NCBI GenBank assembly: GCA_965205915.1
Contig: OZ242191.1
Location: 1,674,001 to 1,738,000 of the forward strand
Reading direction: 5' to 3'
From: VXMO01 sp965205915
GTDB lineage: Bacteria > Chloroflexota > Dehalococcoidia > UBA6926
Length of the DNA: 64,000 bases
Made by a program: the position numbers and the translations under genes. Positions 33,655 through 42,922 of the stretch are shown here, one piece after another; within the stretch, counting starts at the first letter, position 1, and the number at the start of each line of letters is the position of its first letter. Under the pieces are notes generated by a model. The model was not told where the DNA came from. It saw nothing but the letters and a program-made list of their open reading frames with translations, and made no database searches.

Positions 33655-35007
33655 ATGACACAGAACAGCAACAACGTGCCCCAATCTAACCCGACCAAGC
33701 CCGATCCGAGTTTGCCGCTGGCGGGGTTGCGGATTATCGACATAACCGTTGTCTGGGCGGGGCCTTATTCTACTATGCAGTTGGCGGACTGGGGCGCGGA
33801 GATCATCCGGGTTGAGTCGACGACGTATTTTGCGGCGACGACGCGAGGGGCGCTGGCGCGTCCGGCACTGGCGAGCGTTCAGGCTCAAACCACGATGGGC
33901 ATGGGGATGCCGGATGGCGAGCCGGGGGAGCGCCCGTGGAATCGCAGCTCGACGTTCAACGCCCACGGGCGCAACAAGCTGTCGATGACCGTCAACCTGC
34001 GGACTGAGGAGGGGCAGGAGGCACTGGAACGGCTCGTCGCGCAGTCGGATGGGCTTATTGAGAACAACCTGCCGCAGAGCATGGATCGGCAAGGCATCTC
34101 ATGGGAGCGCTTCTCCAAGATCAACCCCAACCTCATCATGATTCGGATGCCTGCCTTTGGGCTGGACGGCCCCTACAAGGGCTATCGCTCATGGGGCAAT
34201 CACATGGAGGCCATTGCGGGTCATCCGCTGATTCGCACGTATCCTGACCTGTCGCCGGAGTACGCGCCTGCGGGGGTGCCGGCGGACGCGGCGGGCGGCA
34301 TCGGCTCCGCGCTCGCCTTTCTCATGGGGTTGCGATACCGCAAGCGGACGGGCAAGGGGCTGCTCATCGAAGCGCCGACGGCGGAGAACTTTGTCCCGCT
34401 GCTCGGCGAGTTCGTGATGGACTACAGCATGAACAATCGCGTGTGGACGCAGATGGGCAACAACCACTTCTATCTCGCGCCGCACAACGTGTATCGCGCG
34501 CAGGGCGAGGATCAATGGATCACCATAGCCTGCTGGAACGAGGAGCAGTGGCGGTCCCTGTGTGGCGTCATCCGTCGCGAGGATATCGTTGACGACCCGC
34601 GATTCAAGGACAACGCGGCACGGTTTGAGAACCGCGCGGAGCTCGACGCTATTATCGGGGCGTGGACGGCGGACAAGCACCCGTCATGGATGCTTGAGCG
34701 GCTGCAGCTGGTTGGTGTGCCGTCCGGGGCGGTGACGAATGAGCGCGATGCGACGGAGGATCGACACCTGGAGCATCGCGGCTTCTTCAAGCCTCTGACG
34801 CATCCGGAGGCGGGCACACACAAGGCACCGACGACACCGTTCAAGTCGATGAACAACCCTGAGGCCGGCCCTCGGCGCCACGCGCCGCGCCTCGGGGAGG
34901 ACAACGAGTACATCTACAAGAGCGTGCTGGGGTACTCAGACGAGGAGTACGCGGAGTTCGATGCGAAGGGCCACATCGGCATGGATTTTGATCCTTCTAT
35001 TCCGTGA
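33655..35007 (+). CDS. Family III CoA-transferase, B'-type (catalytic Asp211)
   Basis: A 450-residue paralog of the second gene: GLRIIDITVVWAGPYSTMQLADWGAEIIRVES, FNAHGRNKLSMTVNLRTEEG and FGLDGPYKGYRSWGNHM. Asp211 in VPADAAGGIGSAL fills the catalytic position, followed by KRTGKG. The C-terminus matches its paralog (RLGEDNEYIYKSVLGYSDEEYAEF). The start at ATG 33655 is chosen over an upstream frame overlapping the A' gene. Last gene of the array. Confidence 0.87.
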   Translation: MTQNSNNVPQSNPTKPDPSLPLAGLRIIDITVVWAGPYSTMQLADWGAEIIRVESTTYFAATTRGALARPALASVQAQTTMGMGMPDGEPGERPWNRSSTFNAHGRNKLSMTVNLRTEEGQEALERLVAQSDGLIENNLPQSMDRQGISWERFSKINPNLIMIRMPAFGLDGPYKGYRSWGNHMEAIAGHPLIRTYPDLSPEYAPAGVPADAAGGIGSALAFLMGLRYRKRTGKGLLIEAPTAENFVPLLGEFVMDYSMNNRVWTQMGNNHFYLAPHNVYRAQGEDQWITIACWNEEQWRSLCGVIRREDIVDDPRFKDNAARFENRAELDAIIGAWTADKHPSWMLERLQLVGVPSGAVTNERDATEDRHLEHRGFFKPLTHPEAGTHKAPTTPFKSMNNPEAGPRRHAPRLGEDNEYIYKSVLGYSDEEYAEFDAKGHIGMDFDPSIP

Positions 35008-35054
35008 CGGGGGCGGAGCTTCGCTCATGCCTCGCCGGCGTGTAAAATCGGAGC

Positions 35055-35414
35055 ATGAGTACTTTCGAGGCAACTATCCGCGTTTCGAGTCTGACAGGAC
35101 TGGGCGAGGCTGAGCTTGTCGCAATCGTTGACACTGGCGCGTTCTACAGCATTCTTCCGTCGTCCGTCCTTGACGGCGTTGGTGTGCAACGTGTGGGCGA
35201 GACCCGCTTTGTGTTTGCGGACGGGCGCTCCGGCGACAATGACATAGGCTATGCGTTTGTTTCCCTTAACGGGGGGCGAGCCGTGCCAACAATCGTGGCG
35301 TTTGGGAATGACAATGGGCCGATACTTTTGGGGGCTTACGCGCTGGAAAGCCTCGAACTCATGGTGGATCCATTGGGGGAGCGCCTAGTGCCACGCGGCC
35401 CTTTGAACGCCTAA
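35055..35414 (+). CDS. Retropepsin-like aspartic protease domain protein
   Basis: A 119-residue protein containing a single aspartic-protease lobe: LVAIVDTGAFYSILPSSVLDGVGV (the active-site Asp-Thr-Gly) and IVAFGNDNGPILLGAYALESLEL (the hydrophobic ILLG flap-side motif). Such proteins must dimerise to form an active site. No signal peptide, so it is cytosolic. It follows the CoA-transferase array by 47 bases but need not belong to it. The substrate is unknown. Confidence 0.82.
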   Translation: MSTFEATIRVSSLTGLGEAELVAIVDTGAFYSILPSSVLDGVGVQRVGETRFVFADGRSGDNDIGYAFVSLNGGRAVPTIVAFGNDNGPILLGAYALESLELMVDPLGERLVPRGPLNA

Positions 35415-35433
35415 AGTCGATAACCCGTCCAAA

Positions 35434-36126
35434 CTAGACTCCCAGCAACAGCTGCCTCAACTCCGTCACGGACTCGGCCATGTGATCCGGTTCCGCCTGT
35501 TTTAGTTCATCATCGTTGCCGAAGCCGTAGGTTACTGCTATGGAGGCTATGTTGTTGGCCTTTGCGCCGAGGATGTCGAGGGCGTGGTCGCCGACCATGA
35601 CGATGCGTGGGGCATCGGGAGAGACGGGGGCGGTGACGCCGAGGGTTGAGAGGGCGGCGGCGATGAGTTCCGGCTTTCGTAGCATCGTGCCCTCGCGGTC
35701 ACTGCCGATGACGGCGGCAAGGTACGGCAGGAAGTCCGCGTTCAGGGCAATTTCTCGGGCAAACACATCGTCCTTTGTGGTGGCAATGGCCATTGTGACG
35801 CCGCTTGCCCGTAGCAGCCACAACAACTCCTGAACGCCCTCGTAGACTTCAAAGCCTTTGATGCCCTCTTCGGCGAAATAGTCCTTGTAGATGGCGACGG
35901 CGCGCTCGGCCTCCGCTTCGCTCAAGCCGCAGATGCCCTGAAAGGAATCGATCAGAGGGGGGCCGATGAATTGGGATAGCAGCGCCTGATCGACGGCGTC
36001 GACGCCCATCTCTTTGAGCGCGTGGACGACGGAGGAATGGATACCGATGCGGGAATCAATGAGCGTGCCGTCAAGATCGAATATGACGATGTCATAGTTG
36101 GCGCGGGCTGAGTTGCGGGTAGTCAT
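35434..36126 (-). CDS. HAD hydrolase, phosphoglycolate phosphatase-like
   Basis: A 230-residue HAD phosphatase with a helical cap. Motif I is VIFDLDGTLIDS (nucleophile Asp), motif II IATTKDD, motif III Lys in MLRKPELI, motif IV MVGDHALDILGAKANNI. FIGPPLIDSF and the cap are Gph-like. Phosphoglycolate or another small phosphomonoester is a likely substrate; PpaX-type activity is an alternative. Adjacent to, and on the same strand as, a small membrane-protein gene. Confidence 0.88.
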   Translation of the reverse strand: MTTRNSARANYDIVIFDLDGTLIDSRIGIHSSVVHALKEMGVDAVDQALLSQFIGPPLIDSFQGICGLSEAEAERAVAIYKDYFAEEGIKGFEVYEGVQELLWLLRASGVTMAIATTKDDVFAREIALNADFLPYLAAVIGSDREGTMLRKPELIAAALSTLGVTAPVSPDAPRIVMVGDHALDILGAKANNIASIAVTYGFGNDDELKQAEPDHMAESVTELRQLLLGV

Positions 36127-36154
36127 GTGAGCGGGCTAGGCAATGCAGGATTCG

Positions 36155-36514
36155 TCATTTTCGGAACGAGGAGCCGAATATGCCGCCCATCAACGACAAT
36201 CCGAAGATGTATATCGACGCAAAGAGAGCGACAAGCAGGAGTACCCCGCCGCCAAAGCTTCTCTCGTCGTCCCCGATGTTCGCCGCAACGATCAGGCCAA
36301 TGGCGGTGAAGGCAGTGATGGTGATTGTCAGGACAACGGTCATGACCGCCGACATTCCCGCAATGGTGGCAATTGACGGCTTGCGCCCTGGCAGCTGCAT
36401 ACCGCCGACGAAGCCTCCGATAGCGGGGCTAAGCGGCCCGGTGATGAAGTGGATTATGGGGGGGAGAATACACAGTAAGGCGACGCCAATCCCGATTAAT
36501 GCTGCGCGTGACAT
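36155..36514 (-). CDS. Hypothetical four-helix membrane protein
   Basis: A 119-residue integral membrane protein of unknown family with about four hydrophobic segments: IGIGVALLCILPPIIHFITG, a Gly-rich GPLSPAIGGFVGGMQLPGRKPS loop, MSAVMTVVLTITITAFTAIGLIV and GGVLLLVALFASIYIFGLSL. The conserved-looking GFxGG loop recalls small DUF5518-type archaeal/bacterial proteins, but I would not assign that. It ends 28 bases upstream of the HAD gene's start on the same strand. Confidence 0.65.
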   Translation of the reverse strand: MSRAALIGIGVALLCILPPIIHFITGPLSPAIGGFVGGMQLPGRKPSIATIAGMSAVMTVVLTITITAFTAIGLIVAANIGDDERSFGGGVLLLVALFASIYIFGLSLMGGIFGSSFRK

Positions 36515-36586
36515 ATCCTCTTGATTGTAGCGGGCGCGGCGTCAGCCTTGTCGCCCGCCACGCCGCGCCCCTAGACTGACGACAGC

Positions 36587-37420
36587 ATGACAATGACACC
36601 GTTTGAAGAGCTTTTTCCCGTTCCACGCCCGCTTATCGGGATGGTTCACCTTGCGCCGCTGCCCGGCTCGCCCCGGTGGGGAGGCTCCATTGACGACGTG
36701 ATCAAGCGCGCGATGGACGATGCGCGTGTCTTGGCGGAGGAGGGCATCGACGGCATCATCGTGGAGAACTTTGGTGATGCGCCATTCAGCTCGGGGCGAG
36801 TCCATCCGGCCACTGTCGCGGCAATGACAATCGGCGTGCTTGCCGTGCATGGTGTTGTCCGCGAGGTGGATCAGGAATCGCGCATACGGGTGGGCATCAA
36901 CGTACTGAGGGCCGATGTTATATCCGCTTTGTCCATCGCAGCGTCAACAGGGGCGGGGTTTGTTCGGACGAACGTGTTGACCGGCGCGATGGTGACGGAT
37001 CAGGGGATCATTGAGGGAACGGCATATGAGGCGCTGCGGGAACGGCGGTTGCTCGGCATCGGCACGCCCATCTTTGCCGATGTGCTCAGCAAGCATGCTT
37101 ATCCCGTTGGCGCGGGCGTCGTGTTGGAGCTGGAGGCGCGCTCCACGGCCTATCGCGGGCTGGCGGATGCGCTGATCGTCACCGGGGATGAGACGGGCGC
37201 GGCAACGTCCGGGGAGGATCTGAGGCGGGCGCGCGCCGCCGTGCCGGACAGACCGATATTGATTGGCAGCGGACTTGATATAAGCAACGTCAGCGAGCTG
37301 CTGCCGCTCTGCGACGGTGCGATATTGGGGACGGCGCTCAAGGTGGACGGGGTGACGGAGGGGCCGGTTGACCGTGCGCGAGTGCGGGAGATGGTTGCTC
37401 GGGCGCGCTCGTTGCAATAA
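36587..37420 (+). CDS. BtpA/SgcQ family protein
   Basis: A 277-residue TIM-barrel protein. LIGMVHLAPLPGSPRWGG at the start, VENFGDAPFSSGRVHPATVAAMT, GVNVLRADVISAL-type text (GINVLRADVISALSIAAST) and VLIGSGLDISNVSELLPLCDGAILGTALK at the end are diagnostic. BtpA was named for photosystem I stability in cyanobacteria; SgcQ sits with sugar transport genes. No phototrophy genes occur here, so a nucleoside or sugar catabolic role is more likely. Confidence 0.9.
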   Translation: MTMTPFEELFPVPRPLIGMVHLAPLPGSPRWGGSIDDVIKRAMDDARVLAEEGIDGIIVENFGDAPFSSGRVHPATVAAMTIGVLAVHGVVREVDQESRIRVGINVLRADVISALSIAASTGAGFVRTNVLTGAMVTDQGIIEGTAYEALRERRLLGIGTPIFADVLSKHAYPVGAGVVLELEARSTAYRGLADALIVTGDETGAATSGEDLRRARAAVPDRPILIGSGLDISNVSELLPLCDGAILGTALKVDGVTEGPVDRARVREMVARARSLQ

Positions 37421-37512
37421 GCACACTCAGTTCAGCGCAGCATTCGGCCAGTAGCGGCGCGTCTATACTATCTGTGACGGTACGCAATGCGCCGTTCAAT
37501 TAGGCAATTACG

Positions 37513-38625
37513 ATGACCACCCAATCGGACAACTCTGCGACGCTGGGAAATCCGGCCATCATCGGCCCTCTTGAGACCCTCGAAAGGCGTTTCGAGGAAT
37601 TTGAGGCTGAGATGGCGCAGCCGGACGTGGCCGCCGACTACAAGCGACTGGAGGGCCTGTCACGCCAGCGCGCGTCAATTGAGTCGACGGTTCTTTCGTT
37701 CCGCCATTATCGGAAGATTCTCGGCGACCTGCAGCAGGCGCGTGATGTGCTGGAATCCGGCGACGAGGAGATGGCGGAGCTTGCAGCGGCCGAGGCGGAG
37801 GAGCTTGCGGCTACTGCGCAGGACCTCGAGCATGCGTTGCGCCTCGCGCTGACGCCGCGGGATCCGCTGGATGACCGCGACATCATCGTGGAAATCCGGG
37901 CCGGGGCGGGCGGTGATGAGGCCGCGCTGTTCGCCGGAAACCTCTTCCGTATGTACACGCGGTATGCGCAATCACGAGGATGGTCGACGGACCTGATGAA
38001 TACGAACGAGACGGGTGGCGGCGGGCTGAAAGAGGTGACGTTCGGCGTGCAGGGCGCGTCGGCATATGCCCATCTCAAGCATGAGTCCGGCGTTCATCGT
38101 GTACAGCGAGTGCCGGAGACGGAATCGCAGGGCCGGATTCATACATCGACCGCAACGGTGGCGGTGCTGCCTGTGGCGGAAGAGGTGGATGTCGAGCTGA
38201 ATATGGGTGACGTGCGTATCGATGTGTTTCACGCCGGCGGGGCGGGTGGACAGAATGTTAACAAGGTGGCGACGGCTATACGGCTGACACACGCGCCGAC
38301 GGGCATCGTCGTTACGTGTCAGGACGAGCGGTCGCAGTTGCAAAACCGCACGAAGGCTTTGACGATACTGCGGGCGCGTTTGCTTGAGATTGAAACTCGC
38401 AGGCAGGAGGAGAAGTTGGCAAGCACGCGGCGCTCACAGGTGGGAACGGGGGATCGATCCGAGAAAATCCGTACCTATAATTTCCCTCAGAACCGCGTGA
38501 CGGATCACCGGATCGGCTTAACGCTGCACTCCCTGGAACGGCTCACGGACGGCGAGCTTGATCCTTTGCTTGAGGCGCTGCGCGCGGCGGAGCAGGAGCG
38601 CCTGCTTGCCGAATCCGTATCTTGA
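37513..38625 (+). CDS. prfA: Peptide chain release factor 1
   Basis: Recognises UAA and UAG and releases the finished peptide (370 aa). The catalytic GGQ is at 245-247 (HAGGAGGQNVNKVATA), preceded by ESGVHRVQRVPETESQGRIHTSTATV. The N-terminal coiled coil and C-terminal NFPQNRVTDHRIGLTLHSLE are complete. The stop overlaps the TTG start of prmC, which methylates the GGQ Gln. RF1 does not read UGA, so it is not directly relevant to the in-frame TGA genes. Confidence 0.97.
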   Translation: MTTQSDNSATLGNPAIIGPLETLERRFEEFEAEMAQPDVAADYKRLEGLSRQRASIESTVLSFRHYRKILGDLQQARDVLESGDEEMAELAAAEAEELAATAQDLEHALRLALTPRDPLDDRDIIVEIRAGAGGDEAALFAGNLFRMYTRYAQSRGWSTDLMNTNETGGGGLKEVTFGVQGASAYAHLKHESGVHRVQRVPETESQGRIHTSTATVAVLPVAEEVDVELNMGDVRIDVFHAGGAGGQNVNKVATAIRLTHAPTGIVVTCQDERSQLQNRTKALTILRARLLEIETRRQEEKLASTRRSQVGTGDRSEKIRTYNFPQNRVTDHRIGLTLHSLERLTDGELDPLLEALRAAEQERLLAESVS

Positions 38626-39503
38626 GTTCAACCTCCGCCCGCGCTCTGCTCATTGAGGGGCGCGATCTACTACAAGCAGCAGGCGTTGACTCCGCGGCAC
38701 TTGAGGCGCGGCTCCTTCTGGCACACGCACTCAACGCTGCGCCTGAATCACTGCTGACAGAGCCCGATCAGGCCGTTTCTGAAGACGCGGAATCTCGATT
38801 TCATGTAGCACTTGAGCGACGGCTTGGGCGGGAACCTCTTTTCTACATCACCGGCGAGCGTGAGTTTTATGGGTTGCCATTCTACGTGGACGCTCGCGCG
38901 CTTATTCCCCGTCCTGAGACGGAGTTGCTGGTTGAGGAAGCTATCGGGGCGGTTGGGGAATTGGGGCCGGAGTATGCAAATGGCGCAGGGTTGCGTATTG
39001 CGGACATCGGGACCGGTTCAGGTTGCATTGTTGTAGCTACGGCGACGGTTCTGACAGGAGCGACTTTTATGGCGACCGACATCTCCGGAGACGCAGTGGA
39101 GGTTGCTCGGCAAAACGCTGAGCGGCACGGGGTGGCGGACAGGATCACATTTGCGGTTGGCGATTTGCTGGCGCCGCTGTCGGGGCCGTTCGATATCATC
39201 ATCGCCAATCCGCCGTACATACCGGCGGAGAACTTGCCGACTCTGCAAGCCGAGATTCGCGATCACGAGCCGCGCGTCGCAGTGGACGGGGGCGACGGCG
39301 GGATGACAATTGCCGCGCGGCTCATTCGTAGCGCGCCATTGTATTTGCGACCCGGCGGACGGTTGTTGATGGAAGTCGGGTATGGCCAAGCGCCCCTGAT
39401 GGTGGACGTTGCCAAGGAGGTATTTCCTGTTGGGTCAGATGTGGATATGTCGCTTGATCTGGCAGGAATACCGCGCGTCGTGCGGGTTCGGAAGGCGACG
39501 TAG
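38622..39503 (+). CDS. prmC: Release factor glutamine methyltransferase PrmC
   Basis: SAM-dependent N5-methylation of the GGQ Gln of release factors (293 aa). Motifs are ALIPRPETELLVEEAI, RIADIGTGSGCIVVATA (SAM binding) and the catalytic NPPY in IIANPPYIPAENL. The start is TTG overlapping the prfA stop (TTGA), an uncommon codon but well placed for coupling. Standard prfA-prmC pair. Confidence 0.95.
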   Translation: MSSTSARALLIEGRDLLQAAGVDSAALEARLLLAHALNAAPESLLTEPDQAVSEDAESRFHVALERRLGREPLFYITGEREFYGLPFYVDARALIPRPETELLVEEAIGAVGELGPEYANGAGLRIADIGTGSGCIVVATATVLTGATFMATDISGDAVEVARQNAERHGVADRITFAVGDLLAPLSGPFDIIIANPPYIPAENLPTLQAEIRDHEPRVAVDGGDGGMTIAARLIRSAPLYLRPGGRLLMEVGYGQAPLMVDVAKEVFPVGSDVDMSLDLAGIPRVVRVRKAT

Positions 39504-39616
39504 CACGAGCCGCTCACGGCGCTGATGCGTTCGTGTAGAGAATCGGCTACACTGATTGCCCCGCCGCACCGAGAGGGTGGACGGCAATAGTTTTCTAGTA
39601 GGAAGTGCATAGCGCG

Positions 39617-40087
39617 ATGACAATGATGGAAGCGACAATTTCCGGGGTACAGGCTCAATTCACAACCGTAGTGAACGATTTGCGGCAGGCGCTCGACGGG
39701 TTAGAGGGCGAGGCTTTGAATTGGCGGCCGGTTGGTGATGAGAGCAGTTCGATTTACATGCTCGTTTCCCACATGATGGGCATGGCCGGTGGGATGTGCG
39801 CCATTGCGCGCGGTGAGGAGCCGGTGCGGGATCGCGCGGCGGAATTCGCGGCAGCGGGAACGAAGGCCGAGGCTCTTTTGAAGCTGATTGATGACACGCA
39901 ATCGCGAGTCGAGCAGGCCTTCGAGACGATGACTGAAGAGATGCTCACAGATACACGAGCGTTTGCGGCAGGGGAGTCGACGGGGGCGGGGATACTGGTG
40001 CTGATGGTGCGGCATTTGGGTGAGCACCTGGGGCACGTCGCGTTGACGCGCCAGCTGTGGGAGCAGCTCGACGCTGCAAGCAATTAG
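39617..40087 (+). CDS. DinB-family protein
   Basis: A four-helix-bundle protein (156 aa) of the DinB/YfiT type. The first helix is VQAQFTTVVNDLRQALDGL, then NWRPVGDESSSIYMLVSHMMGM (first metal His) and RHLGEHLGHVALTRQLWEQL (two more His). These three His usually hold a divalent metal; many members use bacillithiol or mycothiol. ATG 39617 is preferred over GTG 39605. Its stop lies inside the remnant of a duplicated MFS gene end. Confidence 0.85.
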   Translation: MTMMEATISGVQAQFTTVVNDLRQALDGLEGEALNWRPVGDESSSIYMLVSHMMGMAGGMCAIARGEEPVRDRAAEFAAAGTKAEALLKLIDDTQSRVEQAFETMTEEMLTDTRAFAAGESTGAGILVLMVRHLGEHLGHVALTRQLWEQLDAASN

Positions 40088-40215
40088 ATGCGGCGGAGGC
40101 GGGGGGTTGTCATAGTTACGATGATGACGATGAGGCCATTACCCACGGCTGAGAGCCGAACGCGGCGAGGCTGAGCACAAACAGTCGCTCGCGACGAGCA
40201 GCGCCTTTCCGCCCC
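40084..40215 (-). pseudogene. Decayed, internally deleted copy of the MFS gene 3' end
   Basis: Bases 40087-40133 match 41661-41707 (the last codons of the MFS gene) with two mismatches, including 27 identical bases (40087-40113). Bases about 40139-40215 then resemble 41936-42015 of the same gene. The roughly 230 bases between are deleted. The copy marks one edge of the accessory segment that holds the gene at 40303-41364. Confidence 0.7.
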
Positions 40216-40302
40216 TAAGTCGCGCTTTGTGCTAGCGGGATGCCTCCAGCAACACTAAACTGTATCGGACTAGGGAATACTAATGGCAAGGAGAATTGGA
40301 GA

Positions 40303-41364
40303 ATGGTCGAAGAGCGAAAGGACATTGGCGATTACGTAAACCCAACTTTGGTGCGTCCTACCAAGGGAGGCCTCTGGGTAGCTCACATTGATGACGCATT
40401 CCTCGACTGGGCAGCCCTATTCAACCCCCGCAATGAAAGGGCATGGAACGCTGGCGAAGTCGGACAATTCCGCATCTACGGAACGGTACCTAGTAAAAGA
40501 CAGGTCTTACTCACCGCCAACGATTTTGGCTTCATGCCGATTTCAGATCGCATGCGCCCTCGCTACCTTAACGCGAGCCGGGCTCTAGTGAGCTGCCTTT
40601 CTGAACCATCGCAACAGCGATCAGATGTCACGCAAACGTTACCGGGCCTAGTATCTGAAGTCAAAGGGATGTTTAACCGATGTATCAAGAAAGACCAGTG
40701 GGACTGGTATGACGTGTGGTCTGGGTTGGGAAAGCCTTCGTTTTCTGATATGAATAGAATCCAACACCTTCTGACCGACCTTAGAGGGAATCTCCTTCAG
40801 AACGAAACAACAGATGCCATACTGGCCGAACTTCGGAGATTCGGTTTGGAAGAAAGGTTGTCGATTTTCCTAGACTACATTCAGAAGACTTACAGTAGTC
40901 TTGCAGGGAGCCGCAACAGTACTGCTATTCGTTCGTGACGCACAATACTTGCTCAACATAATCCCGCGTTCGGTGCGAGATTGATTGACAAGGAGAAATT
41001 GGATTATGCCAATCGGGAACACACTAGATCATTGGAACTCCTAAGAAACGTTCTGGATGAGATGGGATATTTTCCAGAAGACAATATGTTTATTGACTTA
41101 TTCGCGAGGCTTAGGAGCGGGCCAGCCATATTCGAAGTGAAGAGCATCAAGCAAGATAATGAGCTTGCCCAAGTTCGTAGTGCAGTCAGTCAGCTTTACG
41201 AGTACCGCTATCGGCATGAGTATGAAGATGCTACTTTGTGGCTAGTGCTATCAAAAGAGCTGGTTAGTGATTGGGTTGTACCCTATCTTCTTCATGTCAG
41301 ACACATAGAAGTGCTCTGGGTAGAGGAGGATAAACTTTCCGGGCCATCACTAGAGAAATTGTAA
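40303..41364 (+). pseudogene. PD-(D/E)xK nuclease-like accessory gene interrupted by one in-frame TGA
   Basis: A single frame of 354 codons is broken only by TGA at 40936-40938 (TCG-TGA-CGC). The 211-residue first part (MVEERKDIGDYVNPTLVRP, then WVAHIDDAFLDWAALFNPRNERAW) is unrecognised. The second part is nuclease-like: NREHTRSLELLRNVLDEMGY, FIDLFARL (Asp), AIFEVKSI (Glu-x-Lys) and QVRSAVSQLYEYRY, as in small restriction-like PD-(D/E)xK domains. AAGGAG precedes ATG 40303. The downstream half has only a TTG (40981) without a good ribosome binding site. GC is clearly low. CGA to TGA nonsense is the simplest cause. Confidence 0.6.
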
Positions 41365-41657
41365 ATTGCAAAAGCACCGGAAGATATGGGGGTTTGCCAT
41401 CAATATGTTCTCGTGGGAGGAGTAATGGAACGCCCGTAGGATAGGCATACTTGGTAAGTTAGCATCATCGCTTGCGGAGGAACAGCCTAGTTGCCCAGCG
41501 GACGCGGCACATTAGTGGATTGGGTTCTCGCGTTATTGCGCTGTGTCTCCCTTCCTCTCACTGGGTCTGTGGTTGGAGTACAGTAGCAATCCAGTTGGCA
41601 AGTAAGAATTTGGGTTTCCGTGTCAAGTATAGGAATGCCAAGCGCAATGCCGTCGGT
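41365..41657. other. Intergenic tail of the accessory segment
   Basis: Nearly 300 low-GC bases between the interrupted nuclease gene and the MFS stop. I find no supported gene, hairpin terminator or known repeat. The right boundary coincides with the end of the MFS gene whose 3' end is duplicated at 40084-40215. Confidence 0.5.
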
Positions 41658-42914
41658 TCAGATGCGGCGGAGGCGGGGGGTTGTCATCGTGACGATGATG
41701 ACGATGATGATGAGCATTAGTCCGTTGAAGACGATGGCGAATTGCGGGTTGGTGAACTCGGCCAGGCTGCCGACTTCGAGGTGGCCGACGGGTCCTGCTC
41801 CCACACCCATGACCCAGATGCCCATCGCCCTGCCGCGCTGATCTTCGCCGACGGCTAGCTGCAAGGCGGCCTGCTGGACGGTGTCGAATATCGCGGCCAT
41901 TGTGCCGGCCACGCCGAGGAAGATGAACGCCGTGACGACCCACGGCTGGGAACCAAAGGCGGCGAGGCTTAGGCCAAAGAGGGCGCTGGCAACGAGAAGG
42001 GTCTTTCCTTTCGGGAGCCGGTCGCCGATTACGGCGAGGGCTGACACGCCGATGACGGAGCCGACGGCGCGAGAGGCAACCATGAAGCCGAAGCCCTGCT
42101 CGCCAATTTCCAGCACATCGCGGGCGAAGATGGAGATCATGACGATGTGGGAGAAGGCGAATATCTCCGTCGCGACGGAGAGAAGCAGCAGGGCGCGGAC
42201 GGATCGATTCTTCCCGACCAGACCGAGCGCCTCGGTGAAGGATTTTCGGACGGAGGGCAGTTCAGGGGCGCCGAAACCGGGGCGTGATGCTGTGCGGGTT
42301 CCGAAGAGGATTACGAGGGCAATCGCGTAGCCCCCCGCCATGATGATGAACGTGCCGCCGATGCCCAGAACCAGGAGCAGGGTGCCGCCCAACAGCCCGC
42401 CGAACACGCCCATGAGACGTTGGGCGAACTGGTTAAGGGCCAAGCCGTTTACGACGTAGCGGCTGCCGACGATGTCATGCACGTATGCCTGGAGGGTCGG
42501 CATGAGGAATGCGTTGACGGTGCCGTACAGGAACGCGCCGCCGATGGCAACAGGCACCGTCAGCATTCCATTCAGTTCCAGCGCGCCGAGCGTGACGCTC
42601 ACTAAGATGTTGCAGCTGACGATGATTCGGAGCAGGATGCGGCGTTCGAGCCGGTCGGCGATCGTGCCCGCCACGAGGCCGAATAAGAGGAAGGGGGCGA
42701 GTCGGGCGGCTTCGGCGGCTCCGACCCAGAATGCTGAATCGGAGATGCTCAGGACAAGCCAGCTCAGGGTGAGTTGCTGCATCCAGAATCCCAGGGACAT
42801 GGCCATGGTGGCCCCCCACAGGATTCGGAAGTCGCGGAATTGGAGTGTGCGTAGCGGCCCGGCGAGTAGGTATTGAATTGATGAACGTGGAGGCTTGTCA
42901 GTCGGGGCGGACAC
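41658..42914 (-). CDS. MFS transporter
   Basis: A 418-residue major facilitator with about twelve helices. ADRLERRILLRIIVSCNILVS after GLVAGTI is the loop 2-3 motif of MFS drug-efflux-like proteins. GDRLPKGKTLLVASALFGL marks the second half. It resembles the MFS_3 (enterobactin exporter-like) group, so export of a small molecule is likely. It starts eight bases after the nucleotidyltransferase stop on the same strand, so it is probably the last gene of the ahcY-metK operon. Confidence 0.88.
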   Translation of the reverse strand: MSAPTDKPPRSSIQYLLAGPLRTLQFRDFRILWGATMAMSLGFWMQQLTLSWLVLSISDSAFWVGAAEAARLAPFLLFGLVAGTIADRLERRILLRIIVSCNILVSVTLGALELNGMLTVPVAIGGAFLYGTVNAFLMPTLQAYVHDIVGSRYVVNGLALNQFAQRLMGVFGGLLGGTLLLVLGIGGTFIIMAGGYAIALVILFGTRTASRPGFGAPELPSVRKSFTEALGLVGKNRSVRALLLLSVATEIFAFSHIVMISIFARDVLEIGEQGFGFMVASRAVGSVIGVSALAVIGDRLPKGKTLLVASALFGLSLAAFGSQPWVVTAFIFLGVAGTMAAIFDTVQQAALQLAVGEDQRGRAMGIWVMGVGAGPVGHLEVGSLAEFTNPQFAIVFNGLMLIIIVIIVTMTTPRLRRI

Positions 42915-42922
42915 GGCGCGCG

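Noticed and set aside
40936..40985. SECIS element for the TGA at 40936
   Set aside because: Only a long-loop pairing CGCAC/GTGCG can be drawn; there is no compact stem-loop at the right distance.
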